A stretch of DNA of 64,000 bases from Dipylidium caninum (Eukaryota; Platyhelminthes; Cestoda; Cyclophyllidea; Dipylidiidae). Below, one piece after another: positions 22,501 through 37,200 of this stretch; the first letter of the stretch is position 1; the number at the start of each line of letters is the position of its first letter. A program made the translations under genes and the position numbers. The DNA is taken from the NCBI GenBank assembly GCA_017562135.1, contig QEYB01000926.1, forward strand, positions 62,001 to 126,000. The letters run 5' to 3'. The notes under the pieces are model-generated. The model had not been told where the DNA came from. It ran no database searches and saw only the letters and a list, made by a program, of their open reading frames with translations.

Positions 22501-25215
22501 CCTCTGTAAAATAACAAATGCAAATTGAAAGAGGAGGAGAAGGAGGAGAAGGAAGGAAAAGAGGAGAAGAGGTGGTGACAAGGGGATTTGAGGAGACACG
22601 CGCTGTGGACGCCGAATGCGAGGCGGAGGAGTTGGTGCCAGTTGCGAGGTGGACAAGAAACAATGTGCCCGAGTCTTCGGCAGAAGTCGTGCGGCTGACG
22701 TCGTGTCGCAGAAGCACGTGTCACCGCTTCACCCGATTGCTGGCGCCCTCCATGACAGTCTAACCAGAGGGGTTCAGTGGAAATCGCGGTGGGAACAAGT
22801 GGATCAGGCGCCTACTTCAGCCCGATAGGCGCGGTGGAATGCAACTTTTTCGTGGGGAGGCACTACAAGGCCACATTTGGCTCCTCGCCTCCCCCGCCTC
22901 CTCCTGCCTCGCACAATCCAGGAGGGGCATTGCACGGGACACCGCCGCCACCCTTACTGAGAGACTCGCGTGTCAGGGTGGGCTGGCGAAGGGGGAGAAG
23001 CAGGCGAGGCGTAGGAATTTTGATCTGCTCCCCCTCCCCCCCTCGAGGCGGTCACATGCTCGTGGCCATCCCAGTCCACCGCCCTCCGCCCCCCCCCGCC
23101 CCGATTCGACAGCTCGAGGTGGGCCAAAAACCCTGGCAAAAGGTCTATAATCCCGTTGAGAGGAAGACCTCCATCCTGCTGGAGAGTGGAGCCTCGGAGG
23201 GTCTTAGAAAGTGGCGACTTCGACGACTCCCACCGCCGCTCTGGCCAAGATCTCGGACTCATTGCCAAATGGGATTAAAAAAAGGAGTGGTTGAGAGTTT
23301 GCTGCTTTTTTTCTTCTAACTTTTCTTCCACTTTTTGGTTTTCACTGACAAACAATTTGTGTGTGTAGAGCTGTCACTATTTCGTTTGATCGGAGAGACG
23401 ATGTCAGTCAGTCACACCCGCAGACTCCACCCTCGATGGGAAAGCGCCGATCCACCCGATGCATCCAGCGGTCGCTCCTCTCCTCCCTCGTGAACGCTCG
23501 CCTCGTCCTCAAGTTCCCCGCGTGGGAGAATGAGGCCATGGTGGACGGGAGAGGATGAAATCGACGGGACGTCGAGACGTCCACAACCACTCCACGAAGC
23601 GACGAGATGCCCATTTCCCGTGACCAAATGGCAGCCGCAATGACAGGTTAAGGCGGTGTGGTCGACATCCACCATCCGGGCTGCGGTATTCCAGCCCCCT
23701 CCCCCCCCCCCCTCCCGGCTCCATTCTCATGGCGGCATTTCACCTCGATGCCCCAGACGAGGAGCTGCGCGACGTCGGAGCTACAGTTCAGGCAGGCCAG
23801 AGGGAAGAAATACTAAGTGGCTGTCGTTCACGCTGTGGCCTCGGTCTCTTCCCTCCGCCTCCGCCTCCGCCCTGTCGCCTTCTCTCGTCCGTCCCAGAGC
23901 TGCCAAATGCGATGTGGAGAGGGGAGAATGGACTCTCCGCCCTCCGATCCCCGCCACCGCCAAACGGTTGCCACCGTCTTGGAAGGAGGCACTCAGGGAG
24001 GCGTGGGGGAGGCGGTGGCAACAAAAGTGGCCGGACAGTTGGGGGAGGGGTCTTTTCCCCCCGTGCGTTCCGCCACGAAAAGAACGAAAACGCTCCCCAA
24101 CTACCGACTAACTGGTCGCCAATTTTCGTCCCTCCCCCTGGGGCAGGACTCAATGCTCCACTTACCTTTCGGGAGAGGATTTTCTTTTTTGGCGAAATTG
24201 AGGCAAGAAGAAAAGAACGATTCACACGAACAGACTGGGAAAGTTTCTACAATCTGCACATCTCATCCCCATTTCATTCATTCATTCATTCATTCATTCA
24301 AACAGCGTGGGCGGGTGGATGGGCGGATGGAGGGTGGGTGGGCTGAGAGGAGGGACTGGAAGGACAGCAAACCGCCCTCGCCTCCGCCCTCGCTGGCACG
24401 CGCCGAGGAGCGGACTCACCCGGAGGGCAGGTGTTGACACACTCCGACTCGTACATCCAATTGCGGCACTTCTGACAGACAGAGAACTGGTTGCCCGGAC
24501 CGGCACACACCTCGCACTCGGGATGGCAGGGGATGCACTCTTGCAGGGCAAAGTTGGCCATCTGCATGTTCCCCACCGACAATTCCTCCTTCTTTAAGTC
24601 CAAATTCTTCAGGTACTTGGCTGTGCCGAAGTGTCCCGGCGGACACTCCATCTCCGGGCAGAGGTATTTACCGGTGGCGTTGTCTAGTCACAAAAAACAA
24701 CAAGAACAATAATGATGATGGAGAGTGGAGAGTGGAGGTTTTTCGGCGATTCAGGAGCCTGACTTCTGTCGCCACAACGGTCGGCCACTCCGTCGGGATT
24801 CACCGCTGGGGCAACAACTACTCGGATGGGAACTATAAAACGGACGTTAAATGTGAGGTATGAAACAAAAAACACAATTTTTTGCATAATTAATTGTATT
24901 CAAGTGAAATAGACCCCATTGACATCACCAACTTTCGGCCAACGATTGGGCCAAGTGTGTATGCCTTTTGGGAGAAAATATTCGTATATTTTTGGAGTTA
25001 ATAAACGATTAAAAGCCCCTTATAATACCATTTTGGTTGCCGTATTTCTCTTTTCTCCTAAAAATAACAAACAATAATGGGTCGCTGAAATAGCGGGTGA
25101 TAAAAGTTTCCTTCGTCGCGAAGTTGTCCACTTTTCAGCAGTAATTGGAACTTTTTGCAGTCGTTCAGGACTACCGCTCGAGTAGGTCCGTGTGTGCGGT
25201 GGACAGGATTCCACT

Positions 25216-25261
<46 letters not shown>

Positions 25262-28200
25262 TCAGCCTGGCCGGCGGTCTCCTCGAGGCGCCTTGAAACA
25301 TTTCCAGATTGGCAGATTGGCGGAAGGGAATTTTTGGGAGCAGCCTCGAGCTCTCCCCTTCCTCTCCAGCGGGTGCGTCTCCCCGTGCCCCGCTGATGCC
25401 TCTCGCCGTTTGCCGAGCTGCGCCACCAGTGACAGACGCGTGCAACCGGCGTTCTGTTTCCACCTGCCTTCGGCGAAAAAATGGCCAAAAGAGGCCACAC
25501 AGACACCGAGGACTTTTGCGGGACGGGGATGAGGACCACTTTCGAAAGTCGTAAGTACGAATTTGGGGCACATGTTGCAAGGCGTGCCCCTCGCAGTCGC
25601 CGGTGAGCACAGACTAAGCAAAGGACACCCGTTTCATAGTTTCCAAACAACACCCCGATATTCGTGTCCCTAAGGGACCACCTCGGCAAAGTTGCACGAA
25701 AAGGCGAATAGGAGAAGGAGCGAGAGGAGGAGGAGTGGGTGAGGATGGGGTGGGCCAACGTGGCTTGTGCGTCCACGTTTTATTGGCGCGGACCTCCTCT
25801 CGGGTGGCCTCTTCCCCCCTCCACGATGTCGCTCGACCCGGGTCCGTCGTGCCAGGAGTGGGTGGTGGGGCGGATGCTGGACATCGCGCTTTTGGCGCTC
25901 CTTCGGCGACAGACAAGACGTCCAGAGGGTGGCGCTGGGGGCTGGAGGTGGGGCGAGAAGACGCGCTCTCTGTGCCGATTTGCCTGGCCTTCACCCCAAT
26001 CACCTCTCACAACCGCGTATTTACGAGCGAAGGGAGGAGGAGGAGAAGGAGAAGTAGGAGGTCGGGAGCGGGGGCGGTTGATTGGTTGGTTGGTTGGTTC
26101 CATCGCAAGTGCGCAATTGTGAAGTGGTGCTCGAAAGTTGGAAGGCGCTGAACAACCGTCCTCCCAACCTATACAAGTGTCTCTCGGTAGTAAGGAGGCA
26201 GTTGGCTGTTTGACAAGTCTTCCTCGGCCTCGCCACGACATCCTCGTTCGGCAAACTGAAAGGAATTCTTTTGCGCAATCGGCGGGGGGGGGGGTAGGGC
26301 GGAGGACCGGAGGATTGGGACGGTGCGCTTTCCCGATACACTCGGCCGGAAAAATTGGAGCAACGAGGAGCGATGGCGGAGACGGGAAAGCGCGTCCCTT
26401 GACGATTTAGCCGAGCGGGCTGCCTTAAAGAATTAGTTTTAACCATCGGCACACACAGTCGCGTGAGATCCGGTGCGAGACCCCTTTTCCGGATGGGTGA
26501 GGCAAGTAGAAAGGCTCGTTGAGTGGGGCAATAAAGTGGTGAGGGTGGTGAGGGTGGAGAGAGAGAGAGACGGAGTGTCCTGCTCCTCGGGTCCGCTCCG
26601 CTCTGCTCTGCTCCGTTCTCGCCCAATCAGCTGCGCTGCCCATCTGACCTCGGTGACATCTGAGGCTGATGGACTTCCCCTCTCTCTCTCTGTCTGGACG
26701 TGGTCGGCCCTTCCACCAATGCCCGAGGGCGTCGTGTACAGGCTGGAGTGGAGGAAGACTCGGTGTTGCGTTGTCAACCGCCCGCAGGACTGTCTTCTCT
26801 TCCCGACCTGTGGACTGACACCACGTGACGTGTCGCCGGTGGACATGAGTCGAAAGGAAAGAGGTGTTCTCAGGACTCAGGGACGTTTTGTTTCATGCAA
26901 GAGGAGGATGATGTCGAGGATACCGCCAATTAAGGCCAGTGTCCTAGCAGACCTCTTCCATCACGATAAACTAAGGGGCTGAAGCCTCGCCACGGAGACT
27001 GGGCGGGTGGAAGCACTGAAATTCTCTTCGCCGAGGCTGGTGGACCCGCCTCGCCCCCGGCGGTGCCCCGTGCCCCTTGGCCAGGGCAGTGTCTCATAAA
27101 TTGGCAGATGCCATTTTTCCGTGGAAATACCAAGGCTGCCGCGCACCAATCAAGAAGAAGTCTGCCGAAAGACTTCGATGTGGTCCATTCTAGTAAATCA
27201 CTGTCACTAACCTTTCTGCACGAAGTAGCAGAAGGCACAGCCACCCAAACCGAGGTGGGCCCCGGGTCCGGAGCACGCGGCGACGTCTTCACGCAGGAAT
27301 TTGGCCTCCAACGGTGGCAGGCACTTGGAATTGCAGGGGAGACAAATTTTCGCCTCCTCGTCGGCGTACTGATCCTGCGCGCACCGACTGACACACAGGC
27401 CTCCCGACTGAAATATTCACACACACACACACACACACACAAGGTGTGAGGGCGGAGAAAGTGACTTTCCCTCCACTGTCGTTGCTACTACTTTTCTCCG
27501 ACTTCTCGCGTATCTACAGGAATTTCACGATGATTTCTACGGACGAGGGGGACGACGAGCCTCATCAGACGCCGCCTTCCCCGAGGACTGGCGGCTATTA
27601 GCGAAAGCGTCGCCCAAAGCATGGGTGTGTGTGCGCGTGTGAGTCGGGGGCAGAAACTTCTTCCAGTAGGTCCTCAGGTTGCCGAGCTGCACCGACCACC
27701 TACTGCCTCATGGAGGCTTCAGACACGGCGCACTCTCCACCGTCGGAGAAGAGTGGTTGCTCTCCTCACCAGCGGACATCGTCCCTGACACCCTCGCGCC
27801 CTGCAGTTAAGTTAGCATTTCTCGTATCACGGGCACTTCGCTCGTTAGACGAGTCGCGGGGACTACGGTTGGAGGAGGGAAAGTCTCGGGCTTGGGGTAA
27901 AACAACCCTGATAACTGCACTTTTGGGTTTCAACAAGGAGAAAACCGCAGTTTTCACGGCATTTTCCAATCACTCTGATCGTCAGTAGCATCGTCAGGTA
28001 GTAAAGTTTATTTGTTCTCACATTCTGAACGCCTCATTTTATGCCTGTCTGGAAGAAGCAGACGCGTCACATATAAGTGACAGCAAGAAAGTTGCATATA
28101 ACTTGGTTGAAGCAGGCCTTAAGATGGAGGCCGTTTCAAGCAGAAGATCGCCTTAACGCCAAAGACTAAGTGAAAAGACCAGAGTGACCGTGGAGTCATC

Positions 28201-31200
28201 ACAAAGCCGGTATAACGAAGGCTCCGAGTGTGGGCAAATGCCTCCGCCCCGTGCGAATGACCGTCCAGCCGCGAGGCGGCCCTGCTCGGAGGCGTTGGTG
28301 CATGAGGAGTGGAGGCGTTTATCGCACCCACCGGTGTGGAGAGTGAATGCATGGGAGTGGGGGATTAACCGGGTCTTCTGCCTCTCCAATGGGGCACACG
28401 AACGCGCAGAAATGGGCTCTGACTCGCCCCCACCCGCCCCACGCAGCCACCCCCCGTGCATTACCGAGGCCGACAGCGGGAGCAGGCTCACGAAGTCGGA
28501 GGGCGAATGCTAAAAATGCGGAGCAGAGAGGAGGGCAAAGCACAGCACAGCACAGCAGAGGACATTGTCGAGTTTGGTGATGGTGTGAAGTGCACTGTCT
28601 CCGTGGTTAAACACTCAATCGCCTCCAATGGGGACAATACGGTGTGGTGTGAATTAAACAATCACAGCTACACTTTCTGCTAACCTTGAAAAGAACAATG
28701 GGATGCCAAATAAAACTGCAACTGGGGTACTTCAAACGACTGCCTATCACCGCAATAAATCGGTGAAATTTTTTGCTGAAATAATGAATGCGCTGCAGGA
28801 GGAGGCGGAGGAGGCGGCGGGAGCAAGGGCGAGGGAAGCGAGGGTGGGAGCGTGCGGCGACAGTGGATAGTGAAAAAAGACCGATGCACCCTCTAAATAC
28901 CCACTGTTCTGTAATGACCACTTGGGCCCAGGTGACAAGAGTTGATGGTGTTCTTTTGTGGTACTCTGAAGTTATCTGGAGGATTTGAGGCGCGGTTGAG
29001 GCGGGATGGGGAGAGGGGGGGGCGGTGGAGAGACAGCGAAAAGGAGAACTGACTTGTCGTTCGTGACGAGATGACACGTTCTCCTCGTGGATGCACTTTA
29101 TCGAGAGAATCTCCAGTCGGGTGGGGGAAAAAGGCCCACTAACTGCTCAGTTTTCAGCCATCTCGCGTGAATATGCGCACTCCTGACTATCTCCTACAAT
29201 TCTGCGGATGTTTCTCAAGACACACACACACACACACACACACGCAAGGGGGACTGTTATTGAAGGTGAGATTTGACTTGAGTGAAACAAGGCACACAAA
29301 AGGGAGAGTCCGCATTCAAGTGGGGCTGGCGGGTGGCAACTATAGTCCCGATTTGACGTGAACAACCCAGCTGCCTGTAGACTGCAAACCTGAGCTTGGA
29401 TACACACGTTGTAGAGTGTCTTGCCATTCCTCCGAACCGCTCGACCGCGGTTCCGTGCCGCATCGGAACGCCTTCGCCTTCCTGACCTGCCTAGACCAGA
29501 GGTTAGGCCTTGAAATGACAAGAAGGTAAAAACGAGGCGTCTTTCGCCGAGGTGTTGACGTTAAAAGTGAGAGCGTAGCACCCAAGCGGGTGTGTCGGGA
29601 GCAGAGACTTCTTCCAGTGGGCGCCCGAGTTACCAACCTGCCCCGACCACCTACTGCCTCATGCCAAATCATCATAGAGGCTTCAGACGTGGCACATTCC
29701 CCACCGCACTCGGTAATAAATCCGCCCTCGTAGGCGTCAGAGAAGAGTGATTGGTTCCCCCCCCCAGCAGGCACCACCGCTGACAGGCCCCATTTCTTCG
29801 CGGGAGATAGTCGCAGGTCTTCCTAGGTGTGCAATCAAATTCAACGACACTAGACTCGTTGGACGAGTCGCGGTGACCTCCTTCGTGGGGGACCGTGGGT
29901 GCGACGGGTTGGCAACTCAGGCGTTTGCCCTAAAAAGCTCTAATAATTGCACTCTCAGGTACTAATAAAGACTCAAATATAGTTTTTCAAGATATTTCAG
30001 GCGGTTCTCAGGATATTTCACACGGAGGAGACTGAACTGGGACATACAAACCGGAGATTCAGCATTATCATGACGAGTGAGACGAGACTGGTGGGAAGAG
30101 CCTTCTGTCCCAGTTTGACATGAACAACCCGACTCGCATCAGGCTGCATGTAGATTACAAACCTGAATTTGGCCACACACGTCCGAGAGTGTCTCCCCAT
30201 GCCTCCGCAACTTCTCTCGACACTGGTCCGCCTGCCTGACCGACAGGATCCGAACTTCCGCCAAAATCGGATTCGGGCAAAGAAGGCGCTTTCCACCAAA
30301 TGGATGCTGCGACCAAGCATCAACGCTTAGAATGTGGATAAAGGTGTGAAAAGAAAGGAGGCAAACGAAGAGTCTACTGAGCGTGGAAAAAGTGGAGGAG
30401 GAGCCACAGGAGGAGGACGCGGAGACTGAGAAAGAGGGGAGGAATGCGAGAAAAAGTTGCATCGTCTAACCACACCACATGACTGGTGCAAGGGGGTCAT
30501 CGAAGAGAAGTGGCGCTAACTGCGGAGTTTGTAGAGCTGAGGTCAAAATCGAGGGGGACTGACAATGCTACCACACACACACACACACAATTGTCGTCTT
30601 TCTTGGCCAAAACTCGAAAGGACAAACACTTTCGCCAATGGCCTTTTCGATGGCAGACCCGCAAGTGGTGGCAGTGCACGACAACGCGAGGCCAGGGTTG
30701 AGGGGAGCCTGACAGCAGAGGGGGCGTTTAGCAGCTCTGTCACTCGGAATGGGCGCGGAGGAGTGAGGGCGAAGGGGAGAGCCAAGACGAACGGTCAGGA
30801 AGGGGAGAGGTGGCTCCTCCTCTGCGTTCGGGTGAAAGTCCCCAAGTGCGGAATTCCTCTATGATGCCCACCAGACTGACGACATAAGCTTTTTCGGCTG
30901 CCATCTGCTTTCGACGTCGTCTGGGCCGGTTCATCTGCCCTCATCACCCACGATCTCCTTCGATTAACCGCTTTTATGTCGACCTACTCCAGGGACGTCC
31001 CACTTAGACTGAGACACTCTTTTCCCCACCCCCCACCCCCCACTGTGTCCCCTCTCTGCCCGACTCTTCTCGCCCCCATTTCGTTCAGCCGCTCGGCCAA
31101 AAGTCCCGACCTGTGATATGAAGTGTGTTGACCACACCATCCACCTTCCCACTTCGTGTGCAGTTGAAAGCCCCTCCACATTCACGTCACATCCAAGTGT

Positions 31201-34200
31201 ACCTGCGAACACACACGGACACACGGAAACATGGACACATCGCCTGCACAATAAATGACAGGCCTCGGGGGGCACGGTGGGGGGGGGGGGCAGGAATGTC
31301 GCGGTGTGGGCATTTTTAGACTAGAAATGGCACTTTCGCAGCCATCCACCAAGTCCTCGGCGAGGAGGGAAGTGCACTTCTGGTGAAATAGTTGTGGATG
31401 ATGATGATTATGAGGAGGAGGAGGAGGAGGAGGATGAGAAAAAGGTAGTGCACAAGGGGCGGGGGGAGCGTCAGTACCTCCGCCAGGAGGTTGCCAACTC
31501 GTGGAAGACGAGATTCTTTGGATGAGGGGACGTTTCGCAGACCACACACACACACACACACACACACGAACTTCAAACGCATCCCCTGAGTGTTTGAGAC
31601 TCGGAGAAGGGGGGATCTCAAGGGGGTCAGCGTCTCTCGGCTGCTCTTTATCAGTCCTACCAGCCAATTCGGACGGAAGCGCTAATTGACCGAGTTCGAG
31701 GTGGGGAGAGGGGATTACGTGGGTCAACTGTCTCCCAGGCCAAGGTGACAGGACAGCCTGAACGCAGACTCACGCTATAATGCTTGCACTCGCCCGCACA
31801 CTGGTCCGGTCCCGGTCCATGGCACGTTTCTGCGCACTCCTCGTGACATCGCGCACACTTGAGCGCGGGACGAACGGAGGCCAGAACGTCCTCCTTACTC
31901 ATTGACATCACTTGTTGCGGCGAAAGAGGCAGGCTGTGACAGAGAGATGGGGAGACGATTTGGGGCGTAGCAGAACCGGGTGGGAAGTAGAAACCGGGTG
32001 CGTCAGTGCAGTTGGAGACACAGACACCGTCGGCGTCGAAAGTGCAGCAGTGGGCACACATTCCGGGCCCAGGACCCCAACAGCCGGCTTCTGGGAGGCA
32101 TTCGCTGTGACACACGTGACCTTCTCTGGCTGAAAGCAAACAGCGAAAAACGCCTCAACTCAGTGAAAAGTACCTAATTATTTAGAATGGAAAAGGAATT
32201 AGTTAAAATGATCACCCCATTCGTCCCGCCCACCTCCTCCTGCTTTTCGCCAACGCAAGTGGATGTTTGCCGAGCGCCCCCGATGAAAGGACTCAAATAA
32301 TCCCTTCCTGAGGTGTTTTCAGGGCAGAAAATAATCGTCTGTTTCGAGGGGAAAGGAGCCATTCGCCTTTCACGTCTCAGACCCCGCTGCTCCACTTATC
32401 GGACTTAGAAAATCGATTTTTTCTATCTCTCACTTCCACTAATCAGTGGGGATGACGCATTGGAAGGGGGGGGGGGTAAAAGTTACTCTAACGACGAAAA
32501 ACTAACTGATATACTTAAACAAGTTCGGCGATTTTTTGATGATATATAAAAATAATATAAAGGAAATAAAAAACAGTTGTCAAGAAGGTAGCCAAACTAG
32601 CATCAAAGCGTTTTCTCAGACTGAGTATCCACTTAAAAATAAGTACATGTAGTTTATGAGGGCATTTCAGCTTTCAAGATATGTGTTCACCCCCCTTCAT
32701 ATTTTTCATGTGGGAGGATTTGAAAAAAACGAAGAAAGAAGACGAGACCCGAATATATGTATAAAGTGGACTGGGTTAACACTGAAGCGCCTCAAGTTGG
32801 GGCAGGTAGCCCTGACGCAGAGCGCACATCCATTCCTCCGAAATTTCGCAGAAAAAGGCCTAATTAGGTGAAATGACAGCGTAAATGATGGGTGTTTTTT
32901 CTTCGAAGGGCATTCATCACTACAACCTCGATCGAATTAAGAGAATTTTATCCTATTTATAGCGGTTTTTTCAACGGACAACCAAGAAGCAACCGACGTA
33001 ATTCCAAACTGTTGTGAAAAGAAATGATTTAGCGGGCAAAGAGGACGCGGGAATGTTCATACAGGGAAAAAGATGGTGGTAAGTAGAACAGGCCGCATGT
33101 GGCGGGAAGAATGACAATGGTAGTGTAGTGCCAGAAGGGCAAGGTTTTGCTGACAGCTGGGTTCTGTCAGGCTCTAGTGAACATATAAAGGGGAAGGAAG
33201 AGGACGGGAAGGTGAATAATTCGTAAAAATAGTCCAATTATATCGTTGAGCTGGTTTCCTGGCCTACAAGGACCGATCTTCGAAATATACTGACACCGGT
33301 TTTTCCCTTCCAAGTTTGCAATGGTCGTGACAATCGGGATGTCCAAGAGGCTGAATTTGCGCGTGGGCGAGCTCCACCCGCACCGGCCACCTCGAAGTGT
33401 CCACTATTAGGGGAAAGGGAGCTGCGGAACAGTGGAAAGACTGGCTCAACCCCGGGACATTCTTCTCCCATCCTGAGGTGGATGGATGCGAGATTGACGC
33501 TGGACGAAGTTAGCAAGTGTAACCGATTAACCGTCCGACTTGGGACGATTAACGCAACAGAGGGGAAAATGGGTCGAGTCCCCACCGAACTCATGTAACA
33601 ATTTGGCGGTGTCACATTCTATTCCTCCTCCGTCCGCTCCAGTTCTGCAAAAAGTGGTTCAATGACGAAGGCATTCAAACAGTAGACAGCTAATTCAGTA
33701 GTTGCACTTCCGGTTCTATGACAAAGTACCTACTTCCGTCATTAAATCAACGAGTGGCATTAGGAGAGAGAGAGGGAGAGAAAGAGAGAGAAACCGCGTG
33801 TGTGTGTGTGCGTGCGAGATGGGACTTAATTTCGCGCCTTATCCGTGAATTTAATAGCTCCGCTACAGTGTACACTCAGGCTAAATGGGTTTGACACATG
33901 AGGAAAAGTTAATAAATTAGGCAGTCTTTGAGGTCCCAAGGCTTGCTAATGTGAAACTCATAAAAAGGCATTCGAAGCACTCGTCTCTTCCTCTCACTCG
34001 CTTTAATTACACTTCATCCTTCAATTCGCGCGAATTTTATGCTCGAGTATCGAGGCTAAATATAGGCAGGAGGTGGAAATGGTCAGAGGTGAGGCTTTTT
34101 TTTCGTATCTCCTGGCCTCCTCACGGTCTGAGCGTAAGTCTGGCCCTCCTCCGCGCCCCTTCCCTCCCCCTGAGTTCCACTTGGGGAGAGGAGAGGACTT

Positions 34201-37200
34201 TGTGGAACTACCTCGCCCTCGAAATTGAAGGTCTGCTGTGGGGATGGGTGGAGAATTGCGATGGAGGAGGTATCGCCACCCCTCGAGCGTTCACGCAAAT
34301 GATAGGGCAAATCACACGCGACAGAGAAGGGAGCAATGAGATTTTACGGGGGTCCACCGTCGTCCCCTCGCCCCGCCCCGGCCCCGCCCCCGCAGACGGT
34401 AGGAGAAGTAGTCGACGTACTGCAGGTGGCGGGATCCTTGACCTCCTTCATCCGAACCGGCAGAATCTTCTCGAGGGCGCTGGTGTAGCAGAGAGACGGC
34501 AACGCCTCCAGATACGCGGTCATGTCCATGTAGCGGAGGCTTCGTAAGCCCAAAAATTCCAAATACTTCGAGTGGTATATCCCCAGCGGCTGATTCAACG
34601 ACAATCCATCCGAGACTGAAGGGTAAAAAGACGACGCATTCAGGCAGATGGACAGACGGCGGAGAGGAGAGTGAAGACAAAGACGTCCAAACACCAGTAG
34701 AGTCGGGGAAGCCGAGTGGCTCGTTGGCGGGGCAAGAACAGGCAAAACCGCCTCCCTGTGCCCTCGTCCTGCTTCCGCCTCACTCACATTCGGTGGTGAC
34801 TTTATAGAGATTTTCCAGAAAGGTCAAATTCCTCAGGCTTGGTGGGGAGGCGGCGAGATCCAAGTAGATGTAGCCCACAATCTCGCGTATATTGTGGAGG
34901 CTCCAGAGATCCTCAATCCGCAGTCCTGGGCGTCGCGGCGTGACTCTAAACGCAAGGGGAGGAAGAAGAGGATAAGTGGACACACAAACACACCCCGACG
35001 GGACTGTGTCCGGGCTCCATCACAGCGGCCACGACCGAGAAACACGGAGTTCGAGCGGCGGGAGGGGGGGGAGGGGAAGGGGCAGGACAGAACAGGACGC
35101 AGTGGCCTTGTCAAAGTATCGAGAAAGTCGACTAGGCAGGCTGGAAGTGAGGCGAGGACCGAGTCGGGGACGGGGGAGGGAGGGGAGGGGAGGGGGGGGC
35201 GGGGCGGAAGGGTGAGTGTCAATTAGGACAGGGGTTTTGTACTAAAAATGGAAAATTGTTGGCAAAGAGGACGGACACTGTGAGAGTGTGAGAGGGCGCG
35301 TGAGAGGCTCTGGCAACAAGGAATTGCGCAGTATTAGAGAGGCGAGTCGGCGCCATGGCCATTTGCAACAATTACGAGTTGCCTAGAGAGACATCCACCT
35401 CCATTTGAATACGCTTCGCGCACTTTTATATCCTCTCCACCTTCACACTGCCGCCATCCCAGTTTATCGTACACTCGTTTAGATTTAGGCCCGCCCCTCT
35501 CCCCTCTCCCCTCTCTTCTCTCCTCTGCCTCCAGCCAGCGAAGAAGGACAATGAGGAGATCATCAGTGTCAATGACAGCACAGAAATCGCAACGGTGACC
35601 TTCAACCAATGTTTTTGTGGTGTTGGTCGCATTCCGAAGCCTCTCGTGAGGATAAAACAATTCCACAATTCCACTCCACTAATTATGTCGAGGACTTCGA
35701 AGCGTGAGACGTCCCAGAGTCCGAGATTTCCTTAATAATCAATGACTAGTTCAAAATCGAGGCTCCATCAATCGCAAATGAGCCCAAGGCCGGGGGGGAG
35801 GGGGCGGCGGCTCACCAGCATGACTCAAGGTCCAATCGGTGGCATATTCTACGAAGGTTTTATTGGTGTGGAAGAAAGGAGGAGAAGGAGGAGGAGGACC
35901 TTCAGGGCCCCCGGGCTCCATGAAATGCCCTAAACTTCTCTTCTTCCCATTGGTTGGCGCGTGACCTTCACAAAAGAGGCCACTGAAACCCCCAATTCCC
36001 ATTTCTGGCAGCCTTAAGTAGGCGTGTGTCTGGTCAAAAAAACCTCCTTACGCTGATAATAATGGCCTCGCTGCCTTGCTTACCTGAATGAATCCTTGTT
36101 GATGTAGATGGCACCGGAGTAGAAGACGCACTGTTGCATCTTCTTGGCCGTCTCCGAGGTCATTAGGGGGAAGCCTTTGCCGAAGATGTCCTTCTGCTCA
36201 CAGTCTACGGGAGGGTGGAGTTAAAAGTCGTGAAGAAGCGCTGTGGACAAACACACACACGCAAACAAACGAATAAAAAGTTTTCAAAAGCCTTCGTTTT
36301 GCTGTACGTTCGTGTTCACTTTCCTTTTTAGTTGTATCCGGTTGGAGAGAATGAAACGGGCGTCCAATCATGTGGGTCATTTTGGAATAGATCGCTATTT
36401 TCAGAGCAATTAAATTATTTAAGGCTCTTCATAACATCAAAAATACTCCACATTTTACGAAAAAAGGTGATAATCGGTCGGGGAAATTTCGGGTGAATAT
36501 GGAGGATGTGCCGAAAAGGTATTTAATTTTCTTTTCTTTACCCTTTTTTCTTCGCACACATATCAGCACAGCCGGAGTCGTATTACTCAGTTTAAACCTA
36601 AATTCACGAATATTTGCGTGAGTGGACCGACGATTCCGGAGTCGTCGTCGTCGTCGTCGTCATCAGCCAGGGCCGGCGGTCTTCCTCGAGGCTGCGCCTT
36701 GGGGACATTCACGTTGGCAGAAGGAAATTTTTGGGAGCAGCCTCGAGCTCTCCCCTTCCTCTCCAGCGGATGCGTCTCCCCGTGCCCCGCTGATGCCTCT
36801 CGCCGTTTGCCGAGCTGCGCCACCAGTGACAGACGCGTGCAACCGGCGTTCTGTTTCCACCTGCCTTCGGCGAAAAAATGGCCAAAAGAGGCCACACGGA
36901 CACCGAGGACTTTTGCGGGACGGGGATGAGGACCACTTTCGAAAGTCGTAAGTACGAATTTGGGGCACATGTTGCAAGGCGTGCCCCTCGCAGTCGCCGG
37001 TGAGCACAGACTAAGCAAAGGACACCCGTTTCATAGTTACCGACGCAATATTACAAGTTTAGTGCGCGTTATCCCACCACCACTTTTCCCTCTCCCGAGT
37101 ACTTGCAGGCCGCGAGGGAGGACAAACCACGAGACACTTCGCAGTCGGACTGGCCCAAGTGGGAGCCGCCCACCGCCCTCGCAACGGACCGGCGCGGGGT

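Noticed and set aside
23656..24437. Overlapping plus-strand open frames of 150-206 codons
   Set aside because: Three frames are open at once because of GC-rich composition; no domain, and the segment is a receptor intron.
25145..25776. Long open frames giving poly-Ser, poly-Arg or poly-Asp
   Set aside because: They come from the GTC microsatellite and GC-rich flanks inside a receptor intron; the repeat copy at 36.6 kb keeps no common end.
31935..31977. Possible 43-base intron inside exon 31774-32129
   Set aside because: Removing it breaks the frame leading to CARCHEECAETC; reading straight through is consistent.
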